Assembly: GCF_019656655.1 (NCBI RefSeq) | Contig: NZ_BPMV01000002.1 | Coordinates: forward strand, 310,001 to 374,000 | Direction of reading: 5' to 3' | From: Tsukamurella sp. TY48 | GTDB taxonomy: Bacteria; Actinomycetota; Actinomycetes; Mycobacteriales; Mycobacteriaceae | Length of the DNA stretch: 64,000 bases | Part shown: positions 39,220 to 50,115 of the stretch, piece after piece | Layout of the letters: every line of letters starts with the position of its first letter | Position numbering within the stretch: the stretch's first letter is position 1 | The notes under the pieces: model-generated | The model's input: only the letters and a program-made list of their open reading frames with translations | What the model was told of the DNA's origin: nothing | The model's database searches: none | Translations under genes and position numbers: made by a program

Positions 39220-39251
39220 CGGGCAGCCGATCCGCGGCTAGTGTCGAGGGC

Positions 39252-40046
39252 ATGCACATCGACCTCCGCGGACGCACCGCCCTCGTCACCGGCTCCACCC
39301 AGGGCATCGGCCTCGCCATCGCGGTCGGGCTGGCCCGGTCGGGGGCACGGGTCGGGATCAACGGCCGCACGGCGGCCCGGGTCGAGGAGGCGCTCGCCAC
39401 CGTCCGTGCCGAGGTCGACGGTGCCGATGCGGTCGGCGTGGTCGCCGATGTCACGGACGCCGCCGATGCCGAGCGGGCCGTCACGGAACTGGGCGGCGTG
39501 GACATCCTGGTCAACAACCTCGGCATCTTCGGTGCGGCCGATCCCCTGTCCATCGACGACGACGAGTGGCGCCGCTACTTCGAGGTGAACGTCCTGGCCG
39601 CGACGCGGCTGTCCCGGCTCGTACTGCCGGGGATGATCGACGGAGGATGGGGCCGGATCCTCAACATCGCCAGCGATTCCGCGATCGTGATCCCCGCCGA
39701 GATGATCCACTACGGCGTCTCCAAGACGGCCCTGCTCGGGGTCTCGCGTGGTTTCGCGAAGGCCGCCGCCGGTACCGGCGTCACCGTGAACTCGGTGATC
39801 GCGGGTCCCACGCACACCGGTGGCGTGGAGGACTTCGTCTACCAGTTGGTCGATGAGGACCTGCCCTGGGAGCAGGCGCAGCGCGAGTTCATGCGGCTGC
39901 ACCGGCCGCAGTCCCTGATCCAGCGACTCATCGAGCCGGAGGAGATCGCCAACATGGTGGTGTACCTGAGCTCGCCGCTCGCCTCCGCAACCACCGGCGG
40001 CGCCGTCCGGGTGGACGGCGGCTACGTCGATTCGATCCTGCCCTGA
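39252..40046 (+). CDS. Short-chain dehydrogenase/reductase
   Basis: 264 residues from the ATG at 39252. Cofactor motif TGSTQGIG (about 14-21), NNLGIFG at about 90, catalytic Ser in NIASDSA, and Tyr-x3-Lys in HYGVSKTAL. The C terminus VRVDGGYVDSILP is typical of the family. Substrate unknown. It ends seven bases before the convergent ABC-F gene. Confidence 0.87.
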   Translation: MHIDLRGRTALVTGSTQGIGLAIAVGLARSGARVGINGRTAARVEEALATVRAEVDGADAVGVVADVTDAADAERAVTELGGVDILVNNLGIFGAADPLSIDDDEWRRYFEVNVLAATRLSRLVLPGMIDGGWGRILNIASDSAIVIPAEMIHYGVSKTALLGVSRGFAKAAAGTGVTVNSVIAGPTHTGGVEDFVYQLVDEDLPWEQAQREFMRLHRPQSLIQRLIEPEEIANMVVYLSSPLASATTGGAVRVDGGYVDSILP

Positions 40047-40053
40047 CCGGGGA

Positions 40054-41682
<1,629 letters not shown>

Positions 41683-41745
41683 AACGGTCCAGTCTACCCG
41701 CCCCGTGCCGGCCCGTTCACCACCATTTTCCGCTGGTGACGGCGG

Positions 41746-42948
41746 TCACTCGAGGGCGGCGGAGGCCTCCCTGCGCGGCACCACCGCGGGCGGTGCGGGA
41801 ACCACGTCCCGGATCACGATCCGGAGCGAGCGATCGGCCTTCGCCTCGTAGAGCGCGGTGTCCGCCTGGGCCACCGCCGTCGCGAACTCCGCGCGGTTGA
41901 GCCCCTCGGAGACCGCGATACCGACACTGCCGCGGATCCCCGGCGGCTCGCCCGCTTCCCCGGGAGTGACCAACCTCCGGAGCTCGTCGATCACCTGGTC
42001 GGCTTCTTCGCGCAGGTCACGGATCGCCACCACCAGGAACTCGTCGCCGCCGAGCCGGGCGTTGAGGGTGTCGCGCACACCGGTCCGCAGCAACTGGGCG
42101 GTCTCGGCCAGGTACTGATCGCCGGCCAGATGTCCGTAGGTGTCGTTGAACTTCTTGAACCCGTCGAGATCCAGCAGTCCGACCACCGCGATGCCGCGGC
42201 CCCGCTTGTACAGGACCCGGCGGATCGCGAACTGAAGACCGCGCCGGCTGTAGAGCCCGGTCAGGGCGTCGTGGTTGCGCTCCGAGGCCGCCTCACCGAT
42301 TCCGCGGCGGCCGAATTCGACGAGCACCTGCACCACGATCGGAAGTGCGAACTCGATCGTGATCGCAGGCGCGAGGTACACGTACAGTTCCATGACGCCG
42401 TACCCGTTGACCACCATCGTGGTCACGGTGACGGCGACGATCGCGGCCACCGAGAACAGGCAGTGGATCAGCAGTAGCCGCCAACCGAGGAGGAAGGCGG
42501 TCAGCATTGCCAGCATGCCGAGGTAGATGGTGCCGGTTATCCGGGACGGACCGTCCTGGGCCAAGCAGCCGACCAGCAGGCAGATATCCGCGATCGCCAC
42601 GAAGATCACGGCGTCGCGGCGCCGGGGCTCCCGCAGGCGCAGCCACCAGATTCCCACGACCACACTGCCGCTCGAGGCGAGGATGAAGAAGACCATCGCG
42701 GTCGGAGTCTGCGGTCGCATCGGCTGGAAGAGCACACCCACGCAGAGCGGCGCCATCAGGAGCGCGAGGCCGCTCACCACCAGGCGGAGCGGGTTGTCGC
42801 CGCCGTGGACGGCGATGCCCTCCTGCGCGAATTTGAACTCGGCCTTACCCGCATCGCGCCAGGCCTTGCGGTCCGTGAGCCGTCGCCACGCCGCGCGGAT
42901 CACGCGCCGCGCGGTGACCGGAGTCCGCTTACCACTGCTCACCCGCAT
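41746..42948 (-). CDS. Membrane diguanylate cyclase (GGDEF), copy 1
   Basis: 400 residues. About six membrane helices (about 58-205) precede a GGDEF domain whose active-site motif GGDEF is intact at residues 300-304. DALTGLYSRRGL opens the domain and DLDGFKKFNDTYGH is the metal and nucleotide loop. It should make cyclic di-GMP. The product-inhibition site RxxD at the expected place (nine residues before GGDEF) is absent. No EAL or sensor domain is seen beyond the helices. First of three paralogues in tandem; a short cytoplasmic N terminus (WRDAGKAEFKFAQEGI) is shared. Confidence 0.9.
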   Translation of the reverse strand: MRVSSGKRTPVTARRVIRAAWRRLTDRKAWRDAGKAEFKFAQEGIAVHGGDNPLRLVVSGLALLMAPLCVGVLFQPMRPQTPTAMVFFILASSGSVVVGIWWLRLREPRRRDAVIFVAIADICLLVGCLAQDGPSRITGTIYLGMLAMLTAFLLGWRLLLIHCLFSVAAIVAVTVTTMVVNGYGVMELYVYLAPAITIEFALPIVVQVLVEFGRRGIGEAASERNHDALTGLYSRRGLQFAIRRVLYKRGRGIAVVGLLDLDGFKKFNDTYGHLAGDQYLAETAQLLRTGVRDTLNARLGGDEFLVVAIRDLREEADQVIDELRRLVTPGEAGEPPGIRGSVGIAVSEGLNRAEFATAVAQADTALYEAKADRSLRIVIRDVVPAPPAVVPRREASAALE

Positions 42949-43084
42949 CCACCTCGGTGTTCGGCGAGTTCTCCGGCAGCATTCACGGCCCGGACTCTAC
43001 CCCCGAATCGTCCGAATTGAACCACGGATATCCCGGCTCTGTCGCGATCGTCACAGATTGTTGCGATCGCACCAGTCCGGGAGG

Positions 43085-44251
43085 TCAGACGCGGACGGAA
43101 CCGGGGTCGTGGACCACGATCCGGCGGGACCGATCCGCCTTCGCCTCGTACAACGCGACATCGGCCTCGGTGGTGGCCCACTCGAGCGAGGCGGCATCGG
43201 GATACTCGACCACCACGACCCCCACGCTGCCCTGAATCGGAGCCGTGCCGCCGTCCGGTGTGACCAGGCGCCGCAATGTCCGGATCACGGAATCGGCGCC
43301 GTATCGGGAGTTGCGCATCGCGTAGAGGAGGAATTCGTCGCCTCCCATCCGTGCGACGAGCGCGCCGTCGAGTTCCCCGCGCAGGACCTCCGCCGTCCGC
43401 GAGAGCAGCGCATCACCGGCAGCGTGGCCGTGGGAATCGTTGAATCGCTTGAAGTGATCGAGGTCCAGCATCGCCACCACGCACACCTCCGACCGCTGCC
43501 GCCGCAACAGGATCCGGAGAGCGAATCGCATGCCCTGGCGGCTGTAGAGGCCGGTGAGCGCATCACGATTGCGTTCGATGAAGATCTGGGTCATGCTGCG
43601 GCGCGACAACTCCACGATCACCTGCATCACCAGAGGCAACCCCACCTCCATGGTCATCGCGGGCGCCACGTAGACGTACAGGCTGAGCAGGGTCTCCCCT
43701 TCGTACAGGCAGGCGTACAGGACGTACGCCCCGATCACTGCGAGCGAGAACAGACACTGCAGGGCCAGGATCCTCGAGCCCAGCAGGGCGGCGGTGAGCA
43801 GGGCGATCATCCCGAGGTAGGTGGTGCCGCAGATTCGCGATGCGGGCGCTCCGAGCACCGCGGTGCCCAGCAGGATCAACAGGTCCGAACAGACGACGAA
43901 GTAGATGGCGTGCCGCCAGCTCGGCCGGGGATCGAACATCCACCACAGACCCAACGCGACGCTCGCCACCAGCGCGCCCACGTACAGGCCCGTCCGCAGT
44001 CCGGGTGGCGGACCCATCGGGTGCCAGACCATGACGATGGCCAGCGGGAACATCAGGACCGCGATCCCGCCGATCACCAGGCGCATGGCGGCGCGGCCGC
44101 CGGGGAGCCGGGAGATGCCGGTCCACATGAACTCGTACTCGTCCCGTCCCGCGTTCCGCCACGCCGACCGGTCCATCGCCGACCGGGCCGCCGAGACCAT
44201 CGGCCACAGCGGTCGCGTCCGCCGCGGGGCCGATGATCGGTTCGCCCTCAC
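43085..44251 (-). CDS. Membrane diguanylate cyclase (GGDEF), copy 2
   Basis: 388 residues, same layout: N-terminal WRNAGRDEYEFMWTGI, about six membrane helices (55-205), then GGDEF (303-307) with DALTGLYSRQGM and DLDHFKRFNDSHGH. The active site is complete and the RxxD inhibitory site is missing (LDGA instead). It lies 136 bases upstream of copy 1 on the same strand and 33 bases downstream of copy 3. No other domain is present. Confidence 0.9.
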   Translation of the reverse strand: MRANRSSAPRRTRPLWPMVSAARSAMDRSAWRNAGRDEYEFMWTGISRLPGGRAAMRLVIGGIAVLMFPLAIVMVWHPMGPPPGLRTGLYVGALVASVALGLWWMFDPRPSWRHAIYFVVCSDLLILLGTAVLGAPASRICGTTYLGMIALLTAALLGSRILALQCLFSLAVIGAYVLYACLYEGETLLSLYVYVAPAMTMEVGLPLVMQVIVELSRRSMTQIFIERNRDALTGLYSRQGMRFALRILLRRQRSEVCVVAMLDLDHFKRFNDSHGHAAGDALLSRTAEVLRGELDGALVARMGGDEFLLYAMRNSRYGADSVIRTLRRLVTPDGGTAPIQGSVGVVVVEYPDAASLEWATTEADVALYEAKADRSRRIVVHDPGSVRV

Positions 44252-44284
44252 GGGGCGTGACCTCGGCGTGTCACCCTGCGAATG

Positions 44285-45511
44285 CTACTCAGGGAACCCT
44301 TCGCCGGTATCCGCTTCGGAAGGACCGGCCGAGTGCTCGAACAGACCGGTGAGATCGTGCACCACTACCGATCGGGTGGCGCTGCGCTTGGCCTCGTACT
44401 GGGCCGCATCGGCCTCGGTGGCGAGCTCGCGGATCCGGTCCCGGTACGACGCCGGGGCCACGACGATGCCGAGGCTGGCGGTGATACCGTCGCCGTCGTG
44501 ATCACCGCGGGGGGCGATCAAAGCCGTGAGCCTGGCGAGTCTGCGCGCGGCGTCGTCCGGCGTAAGACACACCGCGAAGACACCGAATTCATCCCCGCCG
44601 TTGCGCGAGACCAGGGTCTGCGGCAGGGCGCGATCGAGTCGGGCGCCCACTGAAGCCAGCAGTTCGTCACCCTCGAAGTGCCCGTACGTGTCGTTGTAGG
44701 CCTTGAAGCCGTCCAGATCGGCCACCGCGCTGATGTAGATCGAATCGCTGCGAGACCGCTTGCTGGCGACGCGCTTGGTCCACGCGTCCATCCCGCGCCG
44801 GTTGAGCAGTCCGGTCAGGCTGTCGATGTACCACTCGCTCGCGACGCGGTTCACGCCGACCCGGCACAGTTCGACGACAGCCTGCACCAATACCGGGACC
44901 CCGACCGCGATGATCATGGTCGGCACCGCGAACGGCGCGAGCAGGGCCACCGAACGCCCGTCCACGACGACCCCGTAGTAGACGATCCCGAGCACCAGAG
45001 CCAGCGAGTACACGCAGTGCACCAGCAGCACGCGCCATCCCAACAGGAACGCCGCGTACAGGCCGAGCATGGCGAACAGACTGGCTCCCGCCAGCCGGTG
45101 CTCCGGTTCGCCGAGTACCGCGATTCCGATGCCGAGGAGCACATCGGCCGCGGCGAGGAACTGAATCGCCTGCGCAGCCGTCGGCCAGGGCCGCACGATC
45201 CACAACGCCCCGATCACCGCACCGAGCACGGCCGCAACCATGTGGAGTACACGAAGGGCGGGGGTGGTCGGTGCGGAGGGCATGAACTCGGCCAACACCG
45301 CCACCGGCAGCATCGTCACACCGAGGGAGGCCACCGTCACTCGGAGCAGCCCGATGCCGCCGACCGTGGCGATGGCGCGGGTCACGAACGAGAACTCCGC
45401 CTGGCCGGCGTACCGCCAGCCGACGGGATCGATGAGCTCACGCCACATCACCCGAGCCGTCCGACGGACGGACCGGCGACGTCGCGCCCACTCCTCCGGG
45501 CGACCGCTCAC
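44285..45511 (-). CDS. Membrane diguanylate cyclase (GGDEF), copy 3, next to trpA
   Basis: 408 residues from a GTG at 45511, one base after the trpA stop (TGAcGTG), so probably translated with the trp genes. The frame is open further upstream across trpA, but only as a shadow. N-terminal WRYAGQAEFSFVTRAI, about six membrane helices (60-210), GGDEF at 305-309 (SRNGGDEFG), and DLDGFKAYNDTYGH. RxxD is absent. In mycobacteria lgt, not a GGDEF gene, follows trpA. Confidence 0.88.
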   Translation of the reverse strand: MSGRPEEWARRRRSVRRTARVMWRELIDPVGWRYAGQAEFSFVTRAIATVGGIGLLRVTVASLGVTMLPVAVLAEFMPSAPTTPALRVLHMVAAVLGAVIGALWIVRPWPTAAQAIQFLAAADVLLGIGIAVLGEPEHRLAGASLFAMLGLYAAFLLGWRVLLVHCVYSLALVLGIVYYGVVVDGRSVALLAPFAVPTMIIAVGVPVLVQAVVELCRVGVNRVASEWYIDSLTGLLNRRGMDAWTKRVASKRSRSDSIYISAVADLDGFKAYNDTYGHFEGDELLASVGARLDRALPQTLVSRNGGDEFGVFAVCLTPDDAARRLARLTALIAPRGDHDGDGITASLGIVVAPASYRDRIRELATEADAAQYEAKRSATRSVVVHDLTGLFEHSAGPSEADTGEGFPE

Positions 45512-45512
45512 G

Positions 45513-46295
45513 TCAGTTCCGATCGCGCACTCCCGCGGCCAGGTCGGCGGTGAGCGCGCGGACCGCGTCGACGGAATCGCCCGCTGCGCTGACCAGGGCG
45601 GAGCCTGCGATGACCGCGTCCGCATAGCCGGCGATCTCGGCGGCCTGCTCGCGGGAGCGGACACCCAGGCCCACACCGATCGGGATGTCGGAGATCTCGC
45701 GCACCCGCGCCACCAGTTCCGGGGCGACGTTGTCGACGGTGTCCCGGGCGCCGGTGACGCCCATCGTCGATGCGGCGTAGAGGAATCCGGACGAGGCGTT
45801 CGCCGTGAGCGCCAGGCGCTCGGGGGTCGACGACGGTGCCACGAGGAAGATCTTGTCGAGGCCGTGCCGGTCGGCGGCCGCGATCCAGTCACCGGCCTCT
45901 TCGGGGATCAGGTTGGGAGTGATGATCCCCTTCCCGCCGGCCGCGGCCAGGTCCCGGGCGAAGGCGTCGACGCCGTACTGGAGCACGGGGTTCCAATAGG
46001 TCATCACCACCGGGGCCCCGCCGGCGGAGGCCACGGCCTCCGCGTAGCCGAAGACGTCGTGCACCCTGATCCCGCCGCGCAGCGCATCGTCGGCGGCGCG
46101 CTGGATCACCGGTCCGTCCATCACGGGATCGCTGTAGGCGACACCGATCTCGACGATATCAGCGCCGGCCTCGACCATCGCGACCACGATGTCGCGGCCA
46201 CCGTCCTTGGACGGGTATCCACACGGCAGGTAGGTCACGAGCGCGGCGCGGTCCTCCGCGCGGCAGGTCTCGAAGACCGATGCGAGTGCGCTCAC
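45513..46295 (-). CDS. trpA: Tryptophan synthase alpha chain
   Basis: 260 residues from a GTG at 46295 overlapping the trpB stop (GTGA). Cleaves indole-3-glycerol phosphate to indole and glyceraldehyde-3-phosphate. Catalytic Glu in [13 protein letters not shown] and Asp in SDPVMDGP; phosphate-binding loop [12 protein letters not shown] near residue 206 and GSALVSA near 228. Paired with trpB as usual and followed directly by a GGDEF gene. Confidence 0.96.
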   Translation of the reverse strand: MSALASVFETCRAEDRAALVTYLPCGYPSKDGGRDIVVAMVEAGADIVEIGVAYSDPVMDGPVIQRAADDALRGGIRVHDVFGYAEAVASAGGAPVVMTYWNPVLQYGVDAFARDLAAAGGKGIITPNLIPEEAGDWIAAADRHGLDKIFLVAPSSTPERLALTANASSGFLYAASTMGVTGARDTVDNVAPELVARVREISDIPIGVGLGVRSREQAAEIAGYADAVIAGSALVSAAGDSVDAVRALTADLAAGVRDRN

Positions 46296-47623
46296 TTGGC
46301 GGCCTCCTCGGAGTCGCGGAATTCGGTGTTCATGTCTTCGCCGATCACCTTCTGGCCCACCACGTCCCCGTGGTCGTCCAGCAGCCCGAACCACTTCCCG
46401 GCGGTGTCGACGTCCTTATCGCCGCGGCCCGAGAGGTTGGTGACGATCACGGCATCGGGCCCGAGTTCGCGGCCCAGTTTCAGCGCGCCCGCCACGGCGT
46501 GCGCCGATTCGATGGCGGGGATGATGCCCTCGGTGCGGCAGAGCAGCGCGAAGGCGTCCATGGCCTCGGCGTCGGTGATCGGGATGTACTGCGCGCGACC
46601 GGATTCCTTGAGCTCGGCGTGCTCCGGGCCGACGCCGGGGTAGTCGAGACCCGCCGAGATGGAGTGCGATTCGATGGTCTGGCCGTCCTCGTCCTGCAGC
46701 AGGTACGAGTACGCGCCCTGGAAGGCGCCGGGCGTGCCGCCGGTGAACGTGGCCGCGTGCCTGCCCGTTTCGACGCCGTCGCCCGCGGCCTCACAGCCGA
46801 CCAGCCGTACCGCCTCGTCCGCGATGAACGGATGGAAGATGCCGATCGCATTGGACCCGCCGCCGACGCAGGCCACCACCGCGTCGGGGAGCCGGCCCTC
46901 CAGGTCGAGGACCTGTTGCCGGGCCTCCATGCCCACCACCCGCTGCAGGTCCCGGACCAGCAGGGGGAAGGGATGCGGGCCGGCCGCGGTGCCAAAGCAG
47001 TAGTAGGTGTCGTCGGCGTGACTGACCCAGTCCCGCAGCGCCTCGTTGATGGCGTCCTTGAGGGTGGCCGAACCGGAGGCCACGGCGATCACCTCGGCGC
47101 CCAGCAGCCGCATCCGCGCCACGTTCAGCGCCTGCCGGTCGGTGTCGACCTTGCCCATGAAGATCACGCACTCGATGCCGAGCAGCGCGCAGGCCGTGGC
47201 GGTGGCCACGCCGTGCTGGCCCGCGCCGGTCTCCGCGATCACACGGGTCTTGCCCATCCGCTTGGCGAGCAGCACCTGCCCGAGCACGTTGTTGATCTTG
47301 TGGCTGCCGGTGTGGTTCAGGTCCTCGCGCTTGAGGTAGATCTTCGCGCCACCCGCGTGTTCACCCAGTCGCACGCAGGGGTACAGCGGCGACGGTCGGC
47401 CGGTGTACTGGCGCTGCAGCCGGTCGAGCTCCTCGAGGAACTCCCGGTCGCTGCGCACCTTCTCGAACTCCGCTGTGACCTCCTCGATCACGGCCATGAG
47501 CGCCTCGGGCACGTGCCTGCCGCCCCAGACGCCCCAATGACCGGTCCCATCGGGCTCATAAGCCGATCGTTGGGACAGTCCTGTGCTGGCTTCTGGAAGA
47601 CTCACCCGCCCAGTATCCCCCAC
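46292..47623 (-). CDS. trpB: Tryptophan synthase beta chain
   Basis: 443 residues from a GTG at 47623 (a second GTG 18 bases in is possible). PLP enzyme joining indole and serine to give tryptophan. PLP lysine in [20 protein letters not shown], phosphate-binding GGGSNAIG and a C-terminal monovalent-cation region are intact. Normally preceded by trpC in this order of bacteria; here a divergent acetyltransferase gene starts 70 bases upstream and trpC is 6.7 kb away, so trpBA must have its own promoter. Confidence 0.97.
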   Translation of the reverse strand: MGDTGRVSLPEASTGLSQRSAYEPDGTGHWGVWGGRHVPEALMAVIEEVTAEFEKVRSDREFLEELDRLQRQYTGRPSPLYPCVRLGEHAGGAKIYLKREDLNHTGSHKINNVLGQVLLAKRMGKTRVIAETGAGQHGVATATACALLGIECVIFMGKVDTDRQALNVARMRLLGAEVIAVASGSATLKDAINEALRDWVSHADDTYYCFGTAAGPHPFPLLVRDLQRVVGMEARQQVLDLEGRLPDAVVACVGGGSNAIGIFHPFIADEAVRLVGCEAAGDGVETGRHAATFTGGTPGAFQGAYSYLLQDEDGQTIESHSISAGLDYPGVGPEHAELKESGRAQYIPITDAEAMDAFALLCRTEGIIPAIESAHAVAGALKLGRELGPDAVIVTNLSGRGDKDVDTAGKWFGLLDDHGDVVGQKVIGEDMNTEFRDSEEAAK

Positions 47624-47693
47624 CGGGTCAAAGCAGAATCACGCCGACGCCAACCATTCCTCGAATCGGGCGAACCGACCAGTGTTCTCCGGC

Positions 47694-48416
47694 ATGACCA
47701 CTGCACTCGACGGGGCCCTCGACGCCGTGCTCGACGATCCGGTCCGGGCGTCCCTGTACGGCGCACACGCCCGGTTCCGCCTCGGCGACGGTGCCGTCGT
47801 CCGGTACCACCCCGACGTGGCCCGCTTCATCGGGCACCCGCGCGCCCTGTCGCCCGACGACTACGCCGCCCTCGCCGAACTCGCGGTGCCGGGCACGGCA
47901 CTCTCGCTGCGCGGGGCCGCCACCCCGCTACCCCCGGGGTGGCGCGTCGAGGACGAGATCACCCTCGTCCAGTACGACGGGAGCGGGCTGGTCACGGAAG
48001 CCGATCCCGAGGCCGTCCGCCTCGGCCCCGGCGATGTCGACGAGATCCTCGATCTGGTGGCGCGCACCCGCCCCGGCCCCTTCGAACGGCGGACCATCGA
48101 ACTGGGCACCTATCTGGGCATCCGCGACGACCGGGGTCGGCTCATCGCGCTCGCCGGGGAACGCCTGCATCCGCCCGGATGGACCGAGATCAGCGCGGTG
48201 TGCACCGATCCCGACCACCGCGGACGGGGCCTCGCGACCCGGCTCATCCGCGCCGTCGGCAGGCAGATCCGCGACCGCGGGGAGATCCCGTTCCTGCACA
48301 CCTCCGCTGACAACACCACGGCCCGCGCGCTCTACGAGTCGATCGGCTTCCGCCTGCGGGCCGCCGTGCCCCTGCTCCTCGTCCATCCACCCGCACCCAC
48401 CACCGGAGAGTCATGA
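47694..48416 (+). CDS. GNAT-family acetyltransferase
   Basis: 240 residues from the ATG at 47694. C-terminal GNAT domain with the acetyl-CoA motif ISAVCTDPDHRGRGLATRLI (R-G-R-G-L-A, about 162-180) and NTTARALYESIGFR. The N-terminal half is a less defined FR47-like part. First gene of a rightward unit: its stop overlaps the permease ATG (ATGA), so it is translationally coupled to the ABC importer. Substrate unknown; perhaps an amino acid handled by that importer. Confidence 0.82.
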   Translation: MTTALDGALDAVLDDPVRASLYGAHARFRLGDGAVVRYHPDVARFIGHPRALSPDDYAALAELAVPGTALSLRGAATPLPPGWRVEDEITLVQYDGSGLVTEADPEAVRLGPGDVDEILDLVARTRPGPFERRTIELGTYLGIRDDRGRLIALAGERLHPPGWTEISAVCTDPDHRGRGLATRLIRAVGRQIRDRGEIPFLHTSADNTTARALYESIGFRLRAAVPLLLVHPPAPTTGES

Positions 48417-49327
48417 CCCTCGCCCTCACCCGCTCACCGTCGAAGGACGTCGATCCCGAGCTCGCGGAGCTGGCCGTCCTGCCGGTCCGGCGCCGCGCGC
48501 AATGGGGACGCTGGGTGGCCGTCGCGGTCACCCTGATCCTGTTCGCGCAGTTGGTCTCCTCGGCGATCACCAATCCGCGTTTCGACTGGCCCACCTTCGG
48601 GGCCTACCTGTTCAGCCCGATCGTCCTCGAGGCGCTGTGGTTCACGGTGCAGCTCACCATCATCGGCGCCGTCCTCGGATTCCTGTTCGGTGGCGTGCTG
48701 GCGCTCGCCCGGCTCTCGGGCAACCGCGTCCTGGCCACCTTCAGCTTCGGCTTCATCTGGGTGTTCCGATCGGTGCCCCTGATCGTGCAGATCCTGTTCT
48801 TCGGCTACCTGGGTGCGCTCTATCCCACACTGGGGCTGGGTATCCCGTTCGGTCCGACCTTCGTCGACGCGCCGACCAAGGACCTGCTCTCGCCGTACAC
48901 CGCCGCCGTGATCGGGATCGTGCTGCATCAGGCCGCGTACGGCTCGGAGATCGTGCGTGCCGGAATCCTCAGTGTGGCACCCGGTCAGCACGACGCCGCG
49001 CGGGCACTGGGCATCCCGCCGGCCGCGCAGTTGCTGCGGATCACCCTACCCCAGGCCCTACGCACCATCGTGCCGCCCGCGGCGAACGAGGTGATCGGCC
49101 TACTCAAGGGCACCACCGCCGTCTTCATTCTGGCGCTGCCGGACCTGTTCTACCAGGTCCAGGTGATCTACGGCCGCAACGGCCGAATCATCCCGCTGCT
49201 GCTGGTCGCGGTGGCCTGGTACGCGATCGCAACCACCGTCCTGTCCATCGGGCAGCACTACCTCGAGAAGCGCCTCTCCCGCGGGTACGGGTCGAAGGCC
49301 CCCACGAAGAAGGAGTCCGCCGCATGA
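48413..49327 (+). CDS. ABC importer permease, polar-amino-acid (HisMQ/GlnP) type
   Basis: 304 residues. About six membrane segments after a 40-residue cytoplasmic N terminus. HisM-type motifs: FTVQLTIIGAVLGFLFG, FRSVPLIVQILFF, and the EAA loop HDAARALGIPPAAQLLRITLPQA. ATG start overlaps the GNAT stop and its stop overlaps the ATPase start. Confidence 0.87.
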   Translation: MTLALTRSPSKDVDPELAELAVLPVRRRAQWGRWVAVAVTLILFAQLVSSAITNPRFDWPTFGAYLFSPIVLEALWFTVQLTIIGAVLGFLFGGVLALARLSGNRVLATFSFGFIWVFRSVPLIVQILFFGYLGALYPTLGLGIPFGPTFVDAPTKDLLSPYTAAVIGIVLHQAAYGSEIVRAGILSVAPGQHDAARALGIPPAAQLLRITLPQALRTIVPPAANEVIGLLKGTTAVFILALPDLFYQVQVIYGRNGRIIPLLLVAVAWYAIATTVLSIGQHYLEKRLSRGYGSKAPTKKESAA

Positions 49328-50115
49328 CCGCCACCCCCGTTCCGCCGCGCCTGGAAGCGGTGGGCCTGACCAAGGCCTTCGGTCACGACCAGGTGCTGCG
49401 CGGTGTCGACCTGACGATCGCCCCCGGCGAGGTGGTCTCCATCATCGGACCCTCGGGTTCGGGCAAGTCCACCCTCCTGCGCCTGCTCAATCACCTGGAG
49501 GAGCCGACCGCCGGGGTGGTCCGGCTCGACGGTGAGCTGATCGGCGTCCGACGCCGCGGTGACCACCTCGTCGCGCTGCGCGAACGCGAGCTGCGCCGGC
49601 AGCGGGCGCGGATCGGTTTCGTCTTCCAGCAGTTCAACCTGTTCCCGCACCTGACCGCCGTCGAGAACGTGGCCCGACCGCAGCGGTTGTCGCTGGGCCG
49701 CAGCCGCGCCGAGGCCGACGCCCGGGCCCGGGAACTCCTGGGGCGGGTGGGCCTGGCCCCGCACGCCGAGCACTACCCCGGCCGGCTCTCGGGCGGACAG
49801 CAGCAGCGCGTGGCGATCGCCCGCACCCTGGCGCTCGATCCTGATCTGATCCTGTTCGACGAGCCCACCTCGGCGCTCGACCCCGAGCTCGTCGGCGAGG
49901 TGAACGCCGTGATCGCCGAGCTGGCAGCGGAGGGCCGCACGCTCGTGGTCGTGACGCACGAACTCGCCTTCGCCCGCCGGATCGCCGACCGCATCGTCTT
50001 CCTCGACCACGGCCGGGTGGTCGCGGTGGGCACCCCGTCCGCCGTTCTCGACCGCCCCGCCACCGACCGCACCCGCGCCTTCCTCGCGCACTGGACCTCC
50101 AAGGAGACAGCATGA
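49324..50115 (+). CDS. ABC importer ATP-binding protein, polar-amino-acid (GlnQ) type
   Basis: 263 residues. Walker A GPSGSGKSTL, Q-loop FVFQQFNLFPHLTA, signature LSGGQQQRVAIARTLA, Walker B LILFDEPTSALDPELV and switch His in VVVTHELAFARRIAD. The GlnQ/HisP grouping follows from FVFQQFNLFPHLTAVEN. Coupled to the permease upstream and the binding protein downstream by four-base overlaps. Confidence 0.9.
   Translation: MTATPVPPRLEAVGLTKAFGHDQVLRGVDLTIAPGEVVSIIGPSGSGKSTLLRLLNHLEEPTAGVVRLDGELIGVRRRGDHLVALRERELRRQRARIGFVFQQFNLFPHLTAVENVARPQRLSLGRSRAEADARARELLGRVGLAPHAEHYPGRLSGGQQQRVAIARTLALDPDLILFDEPTSALDPELVGEVNAVIAELAAEGRTLVVVTHELAFARRIADRIVFLDHGRVVAVGTPSAVLDRPATDRTRAFLAHWTSKETA

Noticed and set aside
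41717-41739. TCACCA...TGGTGA hairpin between GGDEF copy 1 and the ABC-F gene
   Set aside because: Only six base pairs with an eleven-base loop and no U-tract; too weak to call a terminator.
45512-45892. N-terminal extension of GGDEF copy 3 across trpA
   Set aside because: The extension is antisense-free but overlaps trpA in another frame and is Ser/Arg/Pro-rich; the GTG directly after the trpA stop gives a length like the two paralogues.
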